Made by a program: the position numbers and the translations under genes. This document shows, one piece after another, positions 12,374 to 14,636 of a DNA stretch of 14,636 bases. Location: contig JANLIM010000027.1 of assembly GCA_024654145.1 (NCBI GenBank), forward strand, positions 1-14,636, read 5' to 3'. The notes beneath the pieces were generated by a model. The model did not search any database. It saw only the letters and a program-made list of their open reading frames with translations, and had not been told where the DNA came from. Origin of the DNA: Candidatus Zambryskiibacteriota bacterium. GTDB taxonomy: Bacteria; Patescibacteriota; Minisyncoccia; Phycocordibacterales; Zambryskibacteraceae. Positions within the stretch are counted from its first letter, which is position 1. The number at the start of each line of letters is the position of its first letter.

Positions 12374-12909
12374 TGTCAGGGCACAACAAATGGTCAAAGA
12401 TAAAAAGGCAGAAAGCGGGCACAGATGCCGCCAAGTCTAAGATCTTTTCCAAGATGGCGCGGCTCATTTCTACAGCATCCCGCCAGGTGAAGGGTGATGT
12501 GAACTCTCCTGTTCTTAGAACTGCCATAGATAAAGCGAAGGAATACAACATGCCGTCTGACAATATAGAACGGGCTGTGAAGAAAGGCTCGGGCTCTGAA
12601 TCAGAAGCAATGGAAGCTATCACATACGAATCCTACGGCCCAGGAGGCTCAGCACTTGTTATCGAAGCACTTACCACTAATAGAAATAAGGCCGCGCAGG
12701 AAGTGAAGTTTATTCTTTCCAAACACGGATTCGCTTTAGCTGCTCAAGGTTCTGCCACTTGGGCGTTTAAAAGAGACCCGAGAACCCACGACCTAGAACC
12801 AACAACTACTGTAAAAATTTCCGAGGAAGACTCAAATGCTTTAGAAAAATTAATAGAAGAGTTGGAGGACAATGACGAAGTCCAGGAGGTCTACACAAAC
12901 GCTGAGTAG
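12373..12909 (+). CDS. yebC: YebC/PmpR family protein, shortened
   Basis: YebC-family proteins act as transcription regulators in some bacteria and help ribosomes through proline-rich stalls in others. The 178-residue product has the full first domain (MSGHNKWSKIKRQKAGTDA... DKAKEYNMPSDNIERAVKKG, 1-72) and the start of the second (ITYESYGPGGSALVIEALTTNRNKAAQEVKF... TWAFKRDP). It then goes directly to a short acidic end (EEDSNALEKLIEELEDNDEVQEVYTN). Usual length is about 240, so about 60-70 residues of domains 2 and 3 are missing. The 1-bp overlap with ruvB matches the common ruv-yebC linkage. A strong hairpin follows. Confidence 0.92.
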   Translation: MSGHNKWSKIKRQKAGTDAAKSKIFSKMARLISTASRQVKGDVNSPVLRTAIDKAKEYNMPSDNIERAVKKGSGSESEAMEAITYESYGPGGSALVIEALTTNRNKAAQEVKFILSKHGFALAAQGSATWAFKRDPRTHDLEPTTTVKISEEDSNALEKLIEELEDNDEVQEVYTNAE

Positions 12910-12945
12910 GACAATTTATTATTAACTTCATTGAAAATCTGCATA

Positions 12946-12977
12946 CGATAACTTTACGCCATAGCGTAAAGTTATCG
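12946..12977. terminator. Perfect 14-bp hairpin between convergent yebC and the DGR reverse transcriptase
   Basis: cgataactttacgc and gcgtaaagttatcg pair perfectly around CATA. It lies 36 bp past the yebC stop and 28 bp past the RT stop on the other strand, so it may end both transcripts, though neither side has a strong T run. The rest of 12910-13004 is AT-rich and holds no gene. Confidence 0.6.
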
Positions 12978-13004
12978 GATGGGAAAATTGGAATTTTGAT
13001 TAAT

Positions 13005-14024
13005 TTAATTTAAAATTTTTTTCCTAAGTTTTTGCGTATTGCCGTGTTTCAAAAGACCAAGATAAGAAGCTCTTGATTCTTCTGAAAAATTTTTGGATAG
13101 GTTCTTGAACATTCTCCTCTTAGTCACCGTTCTCAGGACTCTATGATCAGGAAAATGCACCCAGCCTAGGAAATCCACACCGGAAGCATAAGTTTTGATA
13201 AAAACTTTGTCGGGATGAAGTTCCAGTTTCAGCTTATTTCCGAGAAAATGCACAATATACTGATATACTGTACATAAACAGTCTTTATCTGAGGACAGAA
13301 TGACAAAATCATCAGCGTAACGAATGTAATGCTTGGCCTTGAGTTTGTGCTTCATAAATTGATCGAACTCATTCATATAGATGTTGACCAAAAGCTGGGA
13401 AGTGAGATTACCAAGCGGCAGACCCTTGCCTGGTCCGGTTGAGTGGAAACTTGTGATGATTATTTTGAGTAAACCGGCAGTATCTTTGTCTTGAATATAT
13501 TTTGCCAGAATTTGCAGTAATATCTCGTGATTAACTGAAGCGAAGAATTTCCTCACGTCGCATTTGAGCACCCAGCACTGTTTGGTATAGTTCCTAGAAA
13601 CCCGGTTTCCAAAATCCATAAATCTATTTAGAGCCCTGTGCGTGCCTTTGTTTAAACGGCAGGAGTAGGAATCATGAATAAATCTTTTATCGAAGTAGGG
13701 GTACAAAATCCGGTAGACTGCATGATGAAGCAACCGATCCCGCACTGTAGCCTTGTGAATATTCCTCGGTTTGGGATCAGAAATATTGAACGGGTGATAA
13801 CCTCCATGGCAATAGTTCCGATCGGACAAGTCAGCATGTAAGGAAAGAATATTATCCATTAAGCTAAGCTGAAATTCCTGCACATCTTTCTTGCCGCGTT
13901 TCCATCTCACGAATTCTTTCCACGCCTCAAGAAGATTTTCAACGGAAATGATACTATCATAACTATGATTCAAACCGTAAAAAGCCCCCCCCCAACGAGT
14001 TTTGCCGATCTTGGTCAAACTCAT
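13005..14024 (-). CDS. Diversity-generating retroelement reverse transcriptase
   Basis: Makes adenine-mutated cDNA from the template repeat RNA, which then replaces the variable region of a target gene. The 339-residue protein has RT motifs in order: KATVRDRLLHHAVYRIL (91-107), HDSYSCRLNKGTHRAL (117-132), motif A KCDVRKFF (154-161, Asp156), LGNLTSQ (204-210) and YADD (236-239), then GVDFLGWVHFP. LGNLTSQ in place of the QGxxxSP of other RTs marks DGR enzymes, and there is no maturase or endonuclease domain as in group II introns. The ATG at 14024 follows an in-frame TAA 3 codons upstream. Codons 11-14 span a G9 tract, and the start overlaps the divergent avd start by 23 bp. TTG at 13973 (Leu18) is an alternative start beyond the tract. 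Confidence 0.93.
   Translation of the reverse strand: MSLTKIGKTRWGGAFYGLNHSYDSIISVENLLEAWKEFVRWKRGKKDVQEFQLSLMDNILSLHADLSDRNYCHGGYHPFNISDPKPRNIHKATVRDRLLHHAVYRILYPYFDKRFIHDSYSCRLNKGTHRALNRFMDFGNRVSRNYTKQCWVLKCDVRKFFASVNHEILLQILAKYIQDKDTAGLLKIIITSFHSTGPGKGLPLGNLTSQLLVNIYMNEFDQFMKHKLKAKHYIRYADDFVILSSDKDCLCTVYQYIVHFLGNKLKLELHPDKVFIKTYASGVDFLGWVHFPDHRVLRTVTKRRMFKNLSKNFSEESRASYLGLLKHGNTQKLRKKILN
13985..13993. repeat. C9/G9 homopolymer tract at the RT/avd starts
   Basis: Nine C on the plus strand, inside RT codons 11-14 and just before the avd start. With nine, RT is in frame from its ATG. With eight, an ATG at 13965 would read straight into avd (MIQTVKSPPQRVLPILVKL) and RT from 14024 would be out of frame. 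It could be a phase-variable switch or a sequencing error. Confidence 0.6.
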
Positions 14025-14337
14025 TGCCGCTTACAAACTTTGGTATAGCTACTGGATCCATTTAGATAAATTAGCTAAGTTTGGCCTAGGAGTAAAGGTA
14101 GAATCTTTGTTTATTGAGACAATCCAAAATATTTTTATCGCCAGTCGCAAAGCAAAACAGGATAGACTTGAATATCTGAATAAGGCATCTGACACACTCG
14201 ATCTTTTGAAATTTACACTTCAGATAATGTGGGAGATAGGGCTATTGGACAATAAGAAATACATAGTTTTATCAAAGCACTTAGGGGAAATTGGCCGAAT
14301 GCTCGGCGGCTGGCAGAAACAAACAAGAACTCCGTAA
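14002..14337 (+). CDS. avd: Avd-like DGR accessory protein (four-helix bundle)
   Basis: Avd forms a basic pentameric barrel that binds the RT and template RNA and is needed for mutagenic retrohoming. The 111-residue helical sequence matches the family pattern: PILVKLIAAYKLWYSYW (2-18), LGVKVESLFIETIQNIFIAS (29-48), then LEYLNKASDTLDLLKFTLQIMWEIGLLDNKKYIVLS (57-91) and the ending HLGEIGRMLGGWQKQ (93-107). The start is uncertain. The first in-frame start-type codon is TTG 14002, with no good Shine-Dalgarno site, and an in-frame stop lies at 13978-13980. It is on the strand opposite to RT and template repeat, which is unusual because known DGRs mostly have all parts on one strand. The stop codon lies in the loop of a hairpin. 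Confidence 0.85.
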   Translation: MPILVKLIAAYKLWYSYWIHLDKLAKFGLGVKVESLFIETIQNIFIASRKAKQDRLEYLNKASDTLDLLKFTLQIMWEIGLLDNKKYIVLSKHLGEIGRMLGGWQKQTRTP

Positions 14338-14347
14338 GGAGTTCTTG
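14324..14347. other. Perfect 10-bp hairpin between avd and the template repeat
   Basis: caagaactcc and ggagttcttg pair with a 4-nt loop GTAA that contains the avd stop. No T run follows on the plus strand, so it is a poor intrinsic terminator. On the minus strand it lies about 13-25 nt past the template repeat core. In the studied Bordetella phage DGR a hairpin just after the variable region is needed for retrohoming, so this may be its counterpart. Confidence 0.65.
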
Positions 14348-14357
14348 AACGAAAAGA

Positions 14358-14472
14358 CTTGCGAGAGAACCTGGTTGCCCGCGTTCCACCTGTTCGGATT
14401 CGTCACCGAGTTGGCGTTCACGTTCCAGCCGCCGTTGTCGGCGTTCCAGTTCGCGTTGACGGCCCAGATTTC
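14358..14472 (-). repeat. DGR template repeat (TR), transcribed on the RT strand
   Basis: On the minus strand the frame reads WAVNANWNADNGGW, NVNANSVTNPNRWNAG and NQVLS. Eleven Asn codons, ten of them AAC, occur in about 33 codons. AAC codons clustered at would-be surface positions are the signature of a DGR template, since adenine mutagenesis of AAC reaches many amino acids without creating stops. The segment is GC-rich against AT-rich neighbours. The exact ends cannot be set without the variable region, which was not found in the window. The template lies 3' of avd in plus coordinates and upstream of RT on their common strand, about 335 bp away. Confidence 0.85.
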
Positions 14473-14523
14473 GTGCGGAACACCTTCCGTGCCACCACCT
14501 ATTGATTCGCCGTCTGACGAAAC

Positions 14524-14636
14524 TCAAGGTTGTATCGAATTTGGGATCTCTATCCCGCAGTATCCCGCACCAAGTATTTTCATTTTTTAGGGCTCTGATA
14601 TCAAGAGTAATGCGCGCCCAGGATTCGGCCGCCTGA
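14524..14636. other. Right edge: no supported gene
   Basis: No coding region is supported. Present are a direct repeat tatcccgca (14551-14559 and 14561-14569) and a gggat/atccc pair at 14543-14556. Minus-strand frames here are open but too short to judge; a gene may end or begin just beyond the edge. Confidence 0.4.

Larger units (their letters stand above)
14281..14523 (-). other. Open frame spanning the template repeat and the antisense avd 3' end
   Basis: An 80-codon frame without a start codon, between stops at 14524-14526 and 14281-14283. It reads SDGESIGGGTEGVPHEIW (3-20), then the Asn-rich template, then QVFSFKN and a tail FLPAAEHSANFP encoded antisense to the end of avd. This looks like the 3' end of a target-type gene (C-type-lectin-fold end) copied as the template. 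It is not expected to be translated by itself. Confidence 0.5.

Noticed and set aside
13005..14024. Group II intron or retron RT
   Set aside because: No maturase or endonuclease domain, no intron RNA fold recognised, and LGNLTSQ plus a template repeat and Avd point to a DGR.
14358..14472. Reading this repeat as the variable region rather than the template
   Set aside because: Nearly all would-be variable positions are intact AAC codons; a used variable region would show mixed codons.
14213..14590. ORFs of 104 aa (minus) and 99 aa (plus) over the template repeat
   Set aside because: Their translations are low-complexity products of the AAC/GTT-rich template in the wrong frames; the biologically meaningful frame is the Asn-rich one.
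1..14636. CRISPR array or insertion sequence
   Set aside because: No regularly spaced direct repeats with unique spacers and no transposase were seen.

Overview
The window looks like a chromosomal piece of a Candidate Phyla Radiation (Patescibacteria, most likely Parcubacteria-type) bacterium. This is inferred from several things together. Genes are very tightly packed. Most lack a Shine-Dalgarno site and have a -10 hexamer 6-9 nt before the start codon, which suggests leaderless mRNAs. YebC is shortened, PolA has lost its proofreading motifs, and a small two-helix membrane protein of a familiar Parcubacteria type is present. Short palindromic repeats are scattered between and inside genes. 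No taxonomic marker was searched.

Layout, left to right. 1-176: palindromic repeats, no gene. 177-1223 (-): MscS-type channel. 1321-2167 (+): stand-alone tRNA-binding OB-fold protein and a two-helix membrane protein. 2175-2372 (-): a small Shine-Dalgarno-led ORF ending in a strong terminator. 2521-2869 (-): rpsT followed by tRNA-Arg(GCG). 2906-4913 (+): ruvA, mutM and a SpoU-family RNA methyltransferase. 4977-5479 (+): DoxX-like membrane protein and tRNA-Lys(TTT). 8836-5480 (-): tsaE, polA and a protein resembling only the C-terminal part of the Pol III delta subunit. 9281-8880 (-): a small lipoprotein with its own classical promoter, Shine-Dalgarno site and terminator. 9392-11074 (+): pilB-type ATPase. 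11129-11287: an unidentified structured, probably RNA-coding segment. 11333-12909 (+): ruvB and yebC. 13005-14523: a diversity-generating retroelement (DGR).

Most genes serve DNA and RNA maintenance: RuvA and RuvB for branch migration, MutM for base-excision repair, PolA and the delta-like protein for synthesis, TsaE and the SpoU enzyme for RNA modification.

The accessory system is the DGR at the right edge. It has a reverse transcriptase with the DGR-typical LGNLTSQ motif, an Avd-like four-helix protein on the opposite strand, and an AAC-rich template repeat on the same strand as the RT. The RT and avd starts overlap head to head at a C9/G9 tract, and a perfect hairpin sits at the 3' side of the template. 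The variable-region target gene is not in this window; it probably lies beyond the right edge or elsewhere in the genome.
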